A stretch of DNA of 64,000 nucleotides. Source: Hungatella sp. (GTDB lineage Bacteria; Bacillota; Clostridia; Lachnospirales; Lachnospiraceae). Of this stretch, positions 1-7,943 are shown one piece after another (the first letter of the stretch is position 1; every line of letters starts with the position of its first letter). A program made the translations under genes and the position numbers. The notes beneath the pieces were generated by a model. The model was not told where the DNA came from and did no database searches. It saw only the letters and a list, made by a program, of their open reading frames with translations. Where the stretch lies: assembly GCA_009712635.1 (NCBI GenBank), contig WASS01000002.1:62001-126000 (forward strand), in the 5' to 3' direction.

Positions 1-65
1 GTAAAATTAATGTATTGTTTGTTAAAAAGCCATAAGCTATTTTAATTATCTTTTACAGTAAAAAA

Positions 66-77
66 GAACAAACGTTC
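66..77. promoter_or_regulatory. LexA/DinR-type SOS box
   Basis: GAACAAACGTTC fits the Gram-positive LexA half-site pattern GAAC-N4-GTTC, and the inner bases AAAC match RNRY. It lies about 10 bases upstream of a sigma-A-like promoter at 87-115. It could instead serve a leftward gene outside the window. A second box of the same kind is at 14,201. Confidence 0.55.
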
Positions 78-86
78 GAAAATGCA

Positions 87-115
87 TTGATTTTTTCTAT
101 GATCCATAATATAAT
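87..115 (+). promoter_or_regulatory. Sigma-A-like promoter
   Basis: TTGATT (87-92) and TATAAT (110-115) are separated by 17 bases. It would drive the small gene at 207 and sits just downstream of the LexA box. Confidence 0.5.
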
Positions 116-206
116 GTGTGATAGACAAATATTCTGGTTGGCTGTTACTTTCCCTTTTAGCCAACTGATCCGTCAAACTCATTTTGCTTTAAGGGGGAGA
201 TACATA

Positions 207-320
207 ATGCCAGATTACAACTACTATTACAATCTTATTATTGAGCGATTGCAAAAAGTAGATTACAAGAAAATAAAAGCCCTTTATTACATTATAGATG
301 GCTTCCTGGGGAATAGCTAA
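207..320 (+). CDS. Small helical protein beside the phage repressor, 37 aa
   Basis: The start was chosen at the ATG preceded by AAGGGGGAGA at a good distance; the open frame extends upstream, but without a comparable ribosome site. The peptide is rich in Tyr and Lys, with a central RLQKVDYKKIKALYYII helix. This resembles the small proteins with a repeated Lys/Leu/Tyr helix that often sit next to prophage repressors in Clostridia; that is family knowledge from memory, not a search. It converges on the repressor gene with only two bases between the stops. Function unknown. Confidence 0.55.
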   Translation: MPDYNYYYNLIIERLQKVDYKKIKALYYIIDGFLGNS

Positions 321-322
321 TG

Positions 323-700
323 CTATTCCTCTTTTTGTTCTTCAAATTTCTTAAATTCTTTATATATGTAATCCCAGTACTCATCTGGCAATCCCATCAT
401 CATATTGAGATAAAACTTCTTAAACTCATTTTTTTCCTGCGCAAGTTTTCCAGCATTCTGAAAATACTGCATATCCTCGGATATAAACATGTTATTTGGA
501 CCGCCTTCACCTGTGAGAAGCCAAGTTTTGTTAACATTAAACTCTCGGCAGATATCGTCAATTAATCTTTCACTTGGTAGATTATCCCCTTTTATTAAAC
601 GTGTAACATATGACTGATCAATTTTTAATTTTTTTGCAAAATCTACTTTTTTTATGTCTAACTTTTTAATAAGCAGATCGATCTGGGTATTAATTGTCAT
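323..700 (-). CDS. XRE-family repressor (CI-like)
   Basis: The 125-residue protein has an N-terminal helix-turn-helix (about residues 6-62), with KVDFAKKLKIDQSYVTRLIKG as the recognition part. A C-terminal tail of about 50 charged residues follows. No LexA-like autoprotease domain (Ser/Lys dyad) is visible, so induction is probably not by RecA-driven self-cleavage. It is read leftward, after and overlapping by 11 bases the GIY-YIG gene, from the divergent promoter at about 1,490. GAGGGAG precedes the start. Its likely job is maintenance of lysogeny by binding the repeats at 1,492 and 1,544 (inference). Confidence 0.85.
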   Translation of the reverse strand: MTINTQIDLLIKKLDIKKVDFAKKLKIDQSYVTRLIKGDNLPSERLIDDICREFNVNKTWLLTGEGGPNNMFISEDMQYFQNAGKLAQEKNEFKKFYLNMMMGLPDEYWDYIYKEFKKFEEQKEE

Positions 701-1451
701 TGAAAACTCCCTCTTTTATTTTTGATATTAGACTCATAATTTGTTTTCTAGCATTTACTTTATATGAATTTATTTTAGTTCTATCCAAGCTAGTTAATTC
801 TTTTAAATTTGCTTTATCAATAAAGGATAAGTAATCCTCTAAGGCTTGACATAATTCGTAAGGAGTGCAATTGTCGGATAAGTAAAATCCATTAGGACTA
901 AATAATTTAGACTTTTCTTGGCGAAGATACTTCTCAAATAATAAACTAGATACACATTTTAAGTATTTTATACGGCTAAATTCTTTTTCTAACAAATATA
1001 AATTATAGTATTTTTCTTCAAACATATAATGAACATATTCTAAGCCTCTTTCATAGATATAGGCTTGTTGAACCTTTTTAAGTACCGTTATTACCTCATT
1101 AAAGTCACACTTAAACCATTCTCCATCAAGATTATTTAATGAAAAAATATTATGTAGATCTTTTTCTAATTTGAAACGTTGATGTACTGGTTTCGAAATA
1201 TATACATTGTAGGTAATAGCATTTTCTATATAAGGAAAGACACTTTTTATAATTTGCCTTATTGCTTGTATCCGTTCGAAGACATTCACTGATGTGCCTA
1301 TTTTACAAACATCGGTACCATCAATATTCAGTACATATATGTAACCAGTGTGTTTTATATCTTTTTCTTGATTCAGTCCTATAATATTTAACTTTCTTTC
1401 ATATTCTTCATTTATTTCTCCAAAACCGTCGTAATAATATTTGATCTTCAT
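690..1451 (-). CDS. GIY-YIG (T5orf172/MUG113-like) domain protein
   Basis: Residues about 36-64 carry GYIYVLNIDGT...CKIGTS, with an Arg (FERIQAI) 12 residues later, then H..F.L......GEWF. This is the signature of the T5orf172/MUG113 branch of the GIY-YIG nuclease fold. The C-terminal half (about residues 125-253) is helical and unrecognised. It is the first gene of the leftward lysogeny operon and overlaps the repressor start. AGGGGGAT precedes the ATG. The gene is very AT-rich compared with the replication genes. A nuclease role in superinfection control is possible but not shown. Confidence 0.75.
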   Translation of the reverse strand: MKIKYYYDGFGEINEEYERKLNIIGLNQEKDIKHTGYIYVLNIDGTDVCKIGTSVNVFERIQAIRQIIKSVFPYIENAITYNVYISKPVHQRFKLEKDLHNIFSLNNLDGEWFKCDFNEVITVLKKVQQAYIYERGLEYVHYMFEEKYYNLYLLEKEFSRIKYLKCVSSLLFEKYLRQEKSKLFSPNGFYLSDNCTPYELCQALEDYLSFIDKANLKELTSLDRTKINSYKVNARKQIMSLISKIKEGVFNDN

Positions 1452-1475
1452 ATTATCCCCCTATCAATCTATTTT

Positions 1476-1504
1476 AGTATACATTGAAAATATGAGTGAG
1501 TCAA
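1476..1504 (-). promoter_or_regulatory. Leftward lysogeny promoter
   Basis: Read on the minus strand, TTGACT (1504-1499) and TATACT (1481-1476) are exactly 17 bases apart. The -35 box lies inside the first operator repeat, so repressor binding there would block or tune this promoter. Confidence 0.7.
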
Positions 1505-1560
1505 GAAAAAATAATTGACAACTTGAATGGCTCATGATAATATATGAGTGAATCAAGAAA
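1492..1560. repeat. Paired operator repeats of the lysogeny switch
   Basis: ATGAGTGAGTCAAGAAA at 1492-1508 and ATGAGTGAATCAAGAAA at 1544-1560 differ by one base. Each contains a TGA-N-TCA core. The first covers the -35 of the leftward promoter and the second lies just downstream of the rightward -10, as expected for repressor sites. Confidence 0.65.
1515..1543 (+). promoter_or_regulatory. Rightward early promoter
   Basis: TTGACA (1515-1520) is followed after 17 bases by TAATAT (1538-1543). It points into the early genes and lies between the two operator repeats. Confidence 0.6.
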
Positions 1561-1574
1561 GCGAGGTGAGAAAT

Positions 1575-1766
1575 ATGAGAGAAGCCACAACTACTATTAT
1601 AAATGAAATTAAGCCTGATGCTATTCAGGAACGTCTGATGCAGGCAGAGGAAATGTCTCAGATCTGGGACAAGAGTCCAGAAGCCGTGCAGATGTACTTA
1701 AGAGGTTGTATGGCTACGGCGGCGGCACTGGCCGGTCAGATTTGTGGACCGAGGAAGGTAAGTTAA
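1575..1766 (+). CDS. First early-operon protein, 63 aa, unknown
   Basis: The ATG at 1575 is preceded by GAGGTGAG; an in-frame ATG at 1548 would lie inside the second operator repeat and lacks a ribosome site. The protein has two helices (IKPDAIQERLMQAEEMSQI and SPEAVQMYLRGCMATAAAL) and no membrane segment. Being the first gene after the rightward promoter, it may have a Cro/antirepressor-like or regulatory role, but no DNA-binding motif is recognised. Confidence 0.6.
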   Translation: MREATTTIINEIKPDAIQERLMQAEEMSQIWDKSPEAVQMYLRGCMATAAALAGQICGPRKVS

Positions 1767-1793
1767 AGAAAATTGTGGAAAAAGGTGAGAGAA

Positions 1794-1994
1794 ATGTGGG
1801 TTTCAAAAAAGAAGTGGAAATCCCTAGAGAAAAGAATTGCTGACCTTGAAGGACAAGTTCAGGGTCAGCAAGTGGAAAGAGATTTCTTAGCCTCCGATTC
1901 GTATAGCTTAGATGACTTTAAAAAAATCTTTAATGAATTTCTTTCAGAGTGCAGGAATCAAGATTTATTACTTTTAAATCATTCAGAGTTTTGA
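1794..1994 (+). CDS. Small coiled-coil protein, 66 aa
   Basis: The ATG at 1794 follows AAAGGTGAGAG; a TTG at 1773 is a weaker alternative. Residues about 5-30 (KKKWKSLEKRIADLEGQVQ) form a short coiled coil, followed by an acidic helical tail. Its 3' end overlaps by 65 bases the 3' end of the minus-strand gene at 1930-2178. Function unknown. Confidence 0.5.
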   Translation: MWVSKKKWKSLEKRIADLEGQVQGQQVERDFLASDSYSLDDFKKIFNEFLSECRNQDLLLLNHSEF

Positions 1995-2178
1995 GGGTAG
2001 TTTCAACAGCAATTTGGCTTGAGATACGCATGGATTGTAAAACAACCTTGCTCATAATTGCATTAGCATTATCTGTACTTTTTACATTTTTAAAGAGTAA
2101 TTCATCTATGTTGCTTCTTTTAAGTAAATTTTGGTCAACCGTGCAAGCTATGTAATCTGCTAATTCTTTATTCGTCAT
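1930..2178 (-). CDS. Small minus-strand early-region protein, 82 aa
   Basis: The ATG at 2178 (minus strand) is preceded by AAAGGAGA, an excellent ribosome site. The longer open frame to 2286 has no such site. The protein (MTNKELADYIACTVDQNLL...) is helical and soluble with no recognised motif. It opposes the rightward operon, so it is either expressed in the lysogen or forms an antisense pair with the gene at 1794. Function unknown. Confidence 0.55.
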   Translation of the reverse strand: MTNKELADYIACTVDQNLLKRSNIDELLFKNVKSTDNANAIMSKVVLQSMRISSQIAVETTLKTLNDLKVINLDSCTLKEIH

Positions 2179-2312
2179 ATGTTTTCTCCTTTCTTTTGTA
2201 CTCAGCCCTGGCGGGAGCTTGTACTTAAAGTATAGGTGGATTGGAAATTTATAGCAATATGGAAAGGTGTACAAACCGTTCGACATAAGATCAGATAGAA
2301 AGGGGTGAGGCT

Positions 2313-2480
2313 ATGGCCATCGTTAAAGAGGTAAAAAAGGGAGATACAACATTCATCTTCCACGATGACTACTGTAAAGACACAACACCAGAAGAGGTAG
2401 AGGCTATTAGTAAGCAACTCGGGCGTATTGCATACCCTGCTCTCAGGGCAGCCCACTTACGAAAAGAGGGATCCGCCTGA
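2313..2480 (+). CDS. Small early phage protein, 55 aa
   Basis: AGGGGTGAG precedes the ATG at 2313. The product begins MAIVKEVKKGDTTFIFHDDY and ends in a basic helix; its stop codon overlaps the next start (TGATG), implying translational coupling. No family recognised. Confidence 0.6.
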   Translation: MAIVKEVKKGDTTFIFHDDYCKDTTPEEVEAISKQLGRIAYPALRAAHLRKEGSA

Positions 2481-2695
2481 TGGCGGGTATGGTGGACAAG
2501 CTGAGGAAAGGAGCCACTACAATGGTAAAACCTGATGGGGTCACTTATTCCTGTAAATCCTGTCAGTCCCGTGACCGGTGCATGGAACGGAGCAGGCGGT
2601 ATACATGCAAAGATTATAAGAGGAGGACTCATGCAGAAGTATTTTACAAACCTGGAAGATTTCAAAGACGCCAGCAAACACCCACTAAGGGATGA
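2480..2695 (+). CDS. Small Cys-rich phage protein, 71 aa
   Basis: The start overlaps the preceding stop. Four cysteines in YSCKSCQSRDRCMERSRRYTC (C-x2-C-x6-C-x8-C by eye) suggest a small zinc-binding knuckle, and the C-terminus is strongly basic. This fits a nucleic-acid-associated early protein; that is inference. Its 3' end overlaps the next small gene. Confidence 0.55.
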   Translation: MAGMVDKLRKGATTMVKPDGVTYSCKSCQSRDRCMERSRRYTCKDYKRRTHAEVFYKPGRFQRRQQTPTKG

Positions 2696-2783
2696 GATTC
2701 TTTGCTACATACGCACGTCAATTATTTTTGTTTTAAGCTTAGCTGCTATGCTCGCAGTTTGTGGGGCATTGGAAGTGGCGTAA
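2631..2783 (+). CDS. Small single-pass membrane protein, 50 aa
   Basis: The ATG at 2631 is preceded by AGGAGG six bases away. Residues about 30-48 (SIIFVLSLAAMLAVCGALEV) form one hydrophobic helix at the C-terminus. It overlaps the preceding Cys-rich gene in another frame; both have good translation signals. Function unknown. Confidence 0.55.
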   Translation: MQKYFTNLEDFKDASKHPLRDEILCYIRTSIIFVLSLAAMLAVCGALEVA

Positions 2784-2801
2784 GAGGAGGCATTTAGAAC
2801 T

Positions 2802-3080
2802 ATGATGAAACAAGAGTTTGAGAAACTCATTCACGCAGAAGTCAGCGAGAGTGACTATAACGTTATTGACTACGTCTATACTTGGTACCCGACCGTAAGC
2901 GAAACAGAGGGTAAGAATCAAATTGCCGAATTGTATGTGAGTTTTGGCATGGCAATTATTACGGATATGGTACCTAGAGCCAGGAAGATGGAAGATCTTG
3001 AGAATGAACTTAGAGCGATTCAACAAAAGCTAATTACTATTCAAGATCAAATTAAGAAACTAAGAGGCGACAATCTATGA
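2802..3080 (+). CDS. Coiled-coil early phage protein, 92 aa
   Basis: AGGAGG lies 11 bases upstream of the ATG; the second codon is also ATG. The N-terminal half is acidic (YNVIDYVYTWYPTVSETEG), and residues about 62-88 form a heptad coiled coil (MEDLENELRAIQQKLITIQ). Its stop overlaps the start of the next gene as ATGA. No family recognised. Confidence 0.65.
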   Translation: MMKQEFEKLIHAEVSESDYNVIDYVYTWYPTVSETEGKNQIAELYVSFGMAIITDMVPRARKMEDLENELRAIQQKLITIQDQIKKLRGDNL

Positions 3081-3253
3081 AAAGCTATGCCATTGAATGG
3101 ACTGCAGCTGAAATTGAGAGCTTATCTCTAAATGCCTTGGAGAGAGCATATGATGCCGGTCATTTGGGGCCATTGGTTATAAACGATGGACACGTTATCG
3201 GCTACGAAAAAACAGAAACCCCAGGAGCTGCAACTCCCAGGGAATCAAGGTAA
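3077..3253 (+). CDS. Small early phage protein, 58 aa
   Basis: This short gene starts inside the stop of the preceding gene (ATGA). The product reads MKSYAIEWTAAEIESLSLNA... then LVINDGHVIGYEK, and ends in a basic disordered tail. It is probably translationally coupled. No family recognised. Confidence 0.55.
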   Translation: MKSYAIEWTAAEIESLSLNALERAYDAGHLGPLVINDGHVIGYEKTETPGAATPRESR

Positions 3254-3305
3254 CAAATAAAAATATTTCATCTCTATTATACGTAGAGAATCGGAGGAAA
3301 TCAAG

Positions 3306-3491
3306 ATGGGCTATTATAAAAAATGTCCCTGTTGTGGTGCGAATCTTGATCCTAATGAAAAATGTGATTGCTTAGATCAGGAAAATAATCAAAAAAGAGA
3401 GGAAAGTAATTATGACAATAACAGTAGATATCAGAGGATTAGAGCCTGTAGTGGAGGCTATAAACAAGCTTGCTCAGGCATTAGGAGCTAA
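3306..3491 (+). CDS. Small zinc-ribbon-like protein, 61 aa
   Basis: CGGAGGAAATC precedes the ATG. CPCCGANLDPNEKCDC gives two CxxC/CxC cysteine pairs typical of a small zinc knuckle seen in many Firmicute phages. The last 25 residues overlap the next gene in another frame and look low-complexity, so the functional part is the N-terminus. Confidence 0.6.
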   Translation: MGYYKKCPCCGANLDPNEKCDCLDQENNQKREESNYDNNSRYQRIRACSGGYKQACSGIRS

Positions 3492-3972
3492 CGGGGTGGA
3501 AACCAGAATTAACGAGTCTGCAGGACAGGCTCCTATGCAGGCAGCTTCTACACAGGCGCCTCTTCAGCAGATGCCCGGTGCACAGTATCAGCAAAACCCG
3601 GCAGCTCCTCAGGGCGGTACATACTACCAAGCTCCTGGTATGATCCCCACTCAGCAAAACTCGGTACCAGTGAATTATGCAACTCAAGGCAACCAGATTT
3701 CTGTAGGTAATGCTCAGCAGGTTCCGCAGGGCGGCACTCCTCCAACTCAGCAGATGGCACCAACGCAGGGACAGATCCCGACGACGGCTGTGGCCCAGGG
3801 CTATACGCAGGATCAGATTGCCGTAGCAATGACCGGTTTGGTGGATAGAGGAATGCAGCCTGTAGTCATGCAGATTCTTGGACAATTTGGAGCTATGTCA
3901 TTACAACAGATTACGAAAGAGCAATATCCGGCATTAGTAACGGAGCTCAGGAAGGCAGGGGCGAATATCTGA
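3412..3972 (+). CDS. Phage early protein with Gln/Pro-rich linker, 186 aa
   Basis: GAGAGGAAAG precedes the ATG. Residues 1-28 form a helix (DIRGLEPVVEAINKLAQAL), and about 30-130 are a Gln/Pro/Ala-rich disordered linker with repeated AQ/TQQ runs. The last 55 residues are a second helical domain (DQIAVAMTGLVDRGMQPVVMQ...). It lies directly upstream of the DUF2800 nuclease and SSB-like genes, and its stop overlaps the next start (TGATG). The Q/P linker resembles the C-terminal tail of the DUF2815 protein, so the two may share a partner. Function not known. Confidence 0.65.
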   Translation: MTITVDIRGLEPVVEAINKLAQALGANGVETRINESAGQAPMQAASTQAPLQQMPGAQYQQNPAAPQGGTYYQAPGMIPTQQNSVPVNYATQGNQISVGNAQQVPQGGTPPTQQMAPTQGQIPTTAVAQGYTQDQIAVAMTGLVDRGMQPVVMQILGQFGAMSLQQITKEQYPALVTELRKAGANI

Positions 3973-5192
3973 TGAGCGAGGAAAGAAGTCACGCCTTGTT
4001 GTCAGCGTCCAGTGCAAAAAAGTGGATTAACTGCCCCCCTTCTGCAAGACTTGAAGACGGATTCCCAGACACAACGTCTGAAGCTGCAGAAGAGGGGACA
4101 TTGGCCCACAGCCTTGGAGAGTTAAAGCTCCGTAAGTTGTTTGTTGAGCCTGGAATGCCTGACAAGACCTATAAGGCAGCCTTAAATAAAATAAAGAAGA
4201 ATGAGCTTTATGATCCTGAAATGGATCGTTATACCGATGATTATGTTTCATATATTCAGAAGATCGCTTACGGCTATACGACGACTCCTTATGTAGCAAT
4301 TGAAAAGAAACTCGATTACAGTCATATCGCTGCGGAAGGTTTTGGGACTGGAGACTGTATCGTTCTTTGCGGATCCGATCTCCATATCATAGATTTAAAG
4401 TACGGAAAGGGCGTGGTGGTAAGCGCAGAGCATAATCCGCAAATGGGGCTCTATGCATTGGGTGCACTTGCGGCTTACGGTTTGATCTACCCCATAAATC
4501 AGGTACATTTTCATATAGTTCAGCCCCGTGTTCACAATTTCTCAAGCTGGCAGACGACTGCCGATGACCTGCAGGCGTGGGCCCGTGACGTTGTTAGTCC
4601 TAAAGCAGCCCTTGCCTATAAGGGTGAGGGGGAGTTTTGCCAGGGTACCTGGTGTGATGATGGATTTTGCAAAGCGGCAGGTCAATGCAGGCATCGCATG
4701 AATGAGAACATGGCAGTAATTCAGGAGGGACTTGATCCTATATCCGGAAAAATGATGAGTGAAAACCTCATTAGTAATGAAGAGCTTGGCCAGCTCCTTC
4801 CTCTGCTGCAATTAGTTGCTCCATGGATCAAAAAGGTAGAAAAGGCGGCTCTTGAAAAGCTCCTTGCAGATGAAACTGTCCCCGGGTGGAAGCTCGTAGA
4901 GGGAAGAAGCAATCGTGAAATTAATGATCAAACAAAGGCATTTAAGGATTTGATTGCTGCAGGATACAAAAAAGCAATGCTGTATGAACAGAAGCCGCTA
5001 CCACTTACTGAAGTTGAAAAGCTTATTACAAAAGAGGATTACACCAAGGTATTAGAGCCTTACATAGTAAAACCAAAAGGTAAGCCTACTATAGCACCAG
5101 AGAGTGATAAGCGGGCGCCATACCAGAAAAACAGTTCCCCGCAGGATGACTTCGGTGGGGATAACCAGTATAAGGAGGGACAACCATGTTGA
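3972..5192 (+). CDS. DUF2800 family Cas4/RecB-like nuclease
   Basis: The 406-residue protein starts RSHALLSASSAKKWINCPPSA, the classic opening of the DUF2800 family, related to PD-(D/E)XK exonucleases. Further nuclease elements are EEGTLAHSLGE (about 38-48), FGTGDCIVL followed by LHIIDLKYGKG (about 120-145, the D...D-x-K core), and cysteines near 225-240 (CQGTWCDDGFCKAAGQC) that could hold an iron-sulfur cluster as in Cas4/AddB. It forms a replication/recombination pair with the downstream SSB-like protein, which it overlaps by 7 bases. It probably processes DNA ends in phage recombination. Confidence 0.8.
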   Translation: MSEERSHALLSASSAKKWINCPPSARLEDGFPDTTSEAAEEGTLAHSLGELKLRKLFVEPGMPDKTYKAALNKIKKNELYDPEMDRYTDDYVSYIQKIAYGYTTTPYVAIEKKLDYSHIAAEGFGTGDCIVLCGSDLHIIDLKYGKGVVVSAEHNPQMGLYALGALAAYGLIYPINQVHFHIVQPRVHNFSSWQTTADDLQAWARDVVSPKAALAYKGEGEFCQGTWCDDGFCKAAGQCRHRMNENMAVIQEGLDPISGKMMSENLISNEELGQLLPLLQLVAPWIKKVEKAALEKLLADETVPGWKLVEGRSNREINDQTKAFKDLIAAGYKKAMLYEQKPLPLTEVEKLITKEDYTKVLEPYIVKPKGKPTIAPESDKRAPYQKNSSPQDDFGGDNQYKEGQPC

Positions 5193-5977
5193 CAGGAAAG
5201 TTTAGGGCGAGTTACGTCCATGTTTTTGAACCACAAGTACCCCAGGGCGGAGGAGATCCTAAGTATAGCATTACAATGCTGATACCTAAGAGTGACTTAG
5301 CTACGCTTAATATGATTCAGGCTGAAATGAATCGGGCCTTACAGGAGGGGCTGGCGAAGGTTTACAATGGCCAGATGCCCGCAAGGCCGAAACTTCCGCT
5401 GTATGACGGGGACGGTGTTCGTGCAAGTGGAGAGCCCTTCGGTGATGAATGCAAGGGGTATATGGTTATTACCGCTTCCTCAAAGACCAGGCCCTCTATT
5501 GTAGATCTTAATGTTCAGCAGATCATTGACCCCAATACTTTCTATTCCGGCTGTTATGCCAGAGCAACTATAAATTTCTTTGCCTACAATCAAAATGGTA
5601 ATAAGGGCGTAGGGTGTGGGCTCAATAATGTGCAGAAATTAGAGGACGGAGAACCCTTATCCGGAAGAGCCACTGCAGATGAAGATTTCGGCGGTCGTAA
5701 TGCCTGGAATGGGCCGGCTACTTACCAGATGCCAACACAGGGGAATTCTCCTGCAGGTTACGGTCAGGCAGGGTACCAAGCACCCAGTCAGCCGGCATAT
5801 CAAAACCCCGTGGGACAACAATATCAGGCAGCGGTACCTCAGGGATATGCTTCTAATAGTTATCATCAGGCAAACGGCTATTCCCAGCCTGTTTACCCAG
5901 GTCAAGGTTACGCGCAACCACAGATTGATCCTATCACCGGACTGCCGGTGGTGCCCGGAGGAGTGATGGGGATTTGA
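5186..5977 (+). CDS. DUF2815 single-stranded-DNA-binding protein
   Basis: Residues 1-175 match the Enc34/DUF2815 type OB-fold SSB (LTGKFRASYVHVFEPQ, YSITMLIPKSD, KGYMVITASSKTRP, YSGCYARATINFFAYNQ). The remainder is a long Gln/Tyr/Pro-rich tail, as in SSBs that use a disordered tail to recruit partners. Next to a DUF2800 nuclease and DNA polymerase, it probably coats single strands during phage replication. Its start overlaps the nuclease stop, and its stop overlaps the TTG start of the polymerase. Confidence 0.82.
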   Translation: MLTGKFRASYVHVFEPQVPQGGGDPKYSITMLIPKSDLATLNMIQAEMNRALQEGLAKVYNGQMPARPKLPLYDGDGVRASGEPFGDECKGYMVITASSKTRPSIVDLNVQQIIDPNTFYSGCYARATINFFAYNQNGNKGVGCGLNNVQKLEDGEPLSGRATADEDFGGRNAWNGPATYQMPTQGNSPAGYGQAGYQAPSQPAYQNPVGQQYQAAVPQGYASNSYHQANGYSQPVYPGQGYAQPQIDPITGLPVVPGGVMGI

Positions 5978-7938
5978 GAACTCTCAGTATAGATATTGAG
6001 ACATACAGTAGTGTGGATATCAGAAAGTCCGGGCTGTACAAATATGTACAGTCGCCGGACTTTGAGATTCTATTATTTGCCTATGCTTACGATGATAACC
6101 CTGTTCAGATCGTAGATCTTGCAGGAGGGGAAAAGATACCTTATTTCACCGTTATGGACTTACATAGACCTGAAGTAAAAAAAACAGCCTTTAATGCAGC
6201 TTTCGAATATTATTGTTTAAGTAAGTTTTTCCAGACGCATCTCGATCAATGGCATTGCACCATGGTTCATGCCTGGTACTGTGGATATTCTGGCGGTTTA
6301 GGTGCAATCGGACAGGCGATGCAGTTTCCTGAGGATAAACGAAAAATGTCAGAGGGAAAAGCTTTGATCAAGTATTTCTGCTCTCCATGCGCCCGCACAA
6401 AGCGGAACGGTGGAAGGACTCGAAACCTACCAGATCATGACCCTGACAAATGGAAATTATTTAAGGAATACTGCAAGCAGGACGTTGTAACAGAACGAGA
6501 GATCAAAAAGCAGTTGGATCCCTATCCGCTTCCGGAGTTTGAGCATAGATTATGGACCGTAGACCAGTTAATTAACATTGGAGGCGTTTCCATAGACCTG
6601 GATATGGTAGACGGAGCTCTTGCAATCAGTAATCAGATCACGAATGAGTTGACAGATAAAGCCCGGGATATTACCGGTCTTGAAAATCCAAACAGCGTAG
6701 CACAGCTTAAACAGTGGATATCGGATAATGCGGATGTGGAGATAGAAAGCTTAAACAAACAGACTGTATCAGATTTATTAAATGACCAGAATGGCGCAGA
6801 TGAATTAAAGGTTATGCTCCGTATTCGGCAAGAAATGGCCAAAACATCTGTTAAGAAGTATGAGGCTATGAAAGCTGCTGTGTGCGAAGATAATCGAGTC
6901 AGGGGACTTCTTCAGTTTTACGGAGCAACCAGAACCGGTAGATGGGCAGGGCGCCTGGTACAGGTGCAGAACTTACCCAGAAATTACATTGAGAGCCTGG
7001 ATACAGTACGTGAACTTATCAAAAAACGTAAAATAGAGGCTCTTCGGACCATATATGGAAACATTCCTGATACTTTATCTCAGCTCATACGGACCACATT
7101 TATTCCAGCCGAGGGCAAGCAGTTTGCCGTAGCAGACTTTTCTGCCATAGAAGCCCGTGTCCTTTCCTGGTTAGCTAATGAGACCTGGAGATTAGATGTT
7201 TTTCGCACACATGGAAAGATTTATGAAGCTTCAGCCAGTGCCATGTTTGGCGTGCCCCTGGAGTTGATAAAGAAAGGGAATCCTGAATATGAACTAAGAT
7301 CAAAAGGAAAAGTCGCAGAGCTGGCCTTGGGATATCAGGGAAGCACCGGCGCGCTGATCCAGATGGGGGCATTAAGGGGTGGGTTGGCAGAAGAGGATCT
7401 TCCGGATATTGTACAAAGATGGAGAGCCTCGAATAAGCGGATTGTAGACTTCTGGTACAAGGTGGAAAGGTACGCAGTGGATTGCATTAAAAATGGAACT
7501 AATTCCACAATGCCCTGCGGTGTATCATTTTCCAGAGACTCCACACGGTTAATTGTCACTTTGCCAAGTGGTAGAAAACTGTTTTACCTACAGCCCCAGC
7601 TTATTCCTGATGATCGGAACTATGACCGGATCTATTATATGGGGCAGGGACAGAAAAGCCATAAGTGGGAGCTGCTTCAGACTTATGGGGGTAAACTCAC
7701 GGAGAACATTGTTCAGGCTGTAGCGCGGGATTGTTTAGCAAATTCAATTATTAATCTCTATAACGCGGGATACGTAATTAATTTTCATATTCATGATGAA
7801 GTAATACTCGAAATCCCTGAGAATGGCAATCAGAGTCTTGATGAAGCCATAAGCCTCATGTGCCATGCTCCCGCCTGGGCGGAGGGCCTGCCACTTAATG
7901 CAGATGGGTTTGTAAGTGACTATTATAAAAAGGAGTAG
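5974..7938 (+). CDS. Phage family A DNA polymerase with 3'-5' exonuclease
   Basis: The start is TTG, overlapping the preceding TGA, behind GGAGGAGTGATGG. The 654-residue protein has an exonuclease domain with SIDIETYSS at the N-terminus (Exo I Asp/Glu) and KEYCKQDVVTE further on. The polymerase domain has motif A VADFSAIEARVLSWLA (about 386-401), motif B with Arg/Lys in ELRSKGKVAELALGYQG, and motif C HIHDEVILE (about 605). All catalytic residues are present. This type replaces a host polymerase in phages carrying DUF2800/DUF2815/VapE modules. Confidence 0.93.
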   Translation: MRTLSIDIETYSSVDIRKSGLYKYVQSPDFEILLFAYAYDDNPVQIVDLAGGEKIPYFTVMDLHRPEVKKTAFNAAFEYYCLSKFFQTHLDQWHCTMVHAWYCGYSGGLGAIGQAMQFPEDKRKMSEGKALIKYFCSPCARTKRNGGRTRNLPDHDPDKWKLFKEYCKQDVVTEREIKKQLDPYPLPEFEHRLWTVDQLINIGGVSIDLDMVDGALAISNQITNELTDKARDITGLENPNSVAQLKQWISDNADVEIESLNKQTVSDLLNDQNGADELKVMLRIRQEMAKTSVKKYEAMKAAVCEDNRVRGLLQFYGATRTGRWAGRLVQVQNLPRNYIESLDTVRELIKKRKIEALRTIYGNIPDTLSQLIRTTFIPAEGKQFAVADFSAIEARVLSWLANETWRLDVFRTHGKIYEASASAMFGVPLELIKKGNPEYELRSKGKVAELALGYQGSTGALIQMGALRGGLAEEDLPDIVQRWRASNKRIVDFWYKVERYAVDCIKNGTNSTMPCGVSFSRDSTRLIVTLPSGRKLFYLQPQLIPDDRNYDRIYYMGQGQKSHKWELLQTYGGKLTENIVQAVARDCLANSIINLYNAGYVINFHIHDEVILEIPENGNQSLDEAISLMCHAPAWAEGLPLNADGFVSDYYKKE

Positions 7939-7943
7939 GGCGT

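Noticed and set aside
3481-3885. Minus-strand open frame of 134 codons
   Set aside because: It mirrors the Gln/Pro-rich gene at 3412 and has no family signal or start context.
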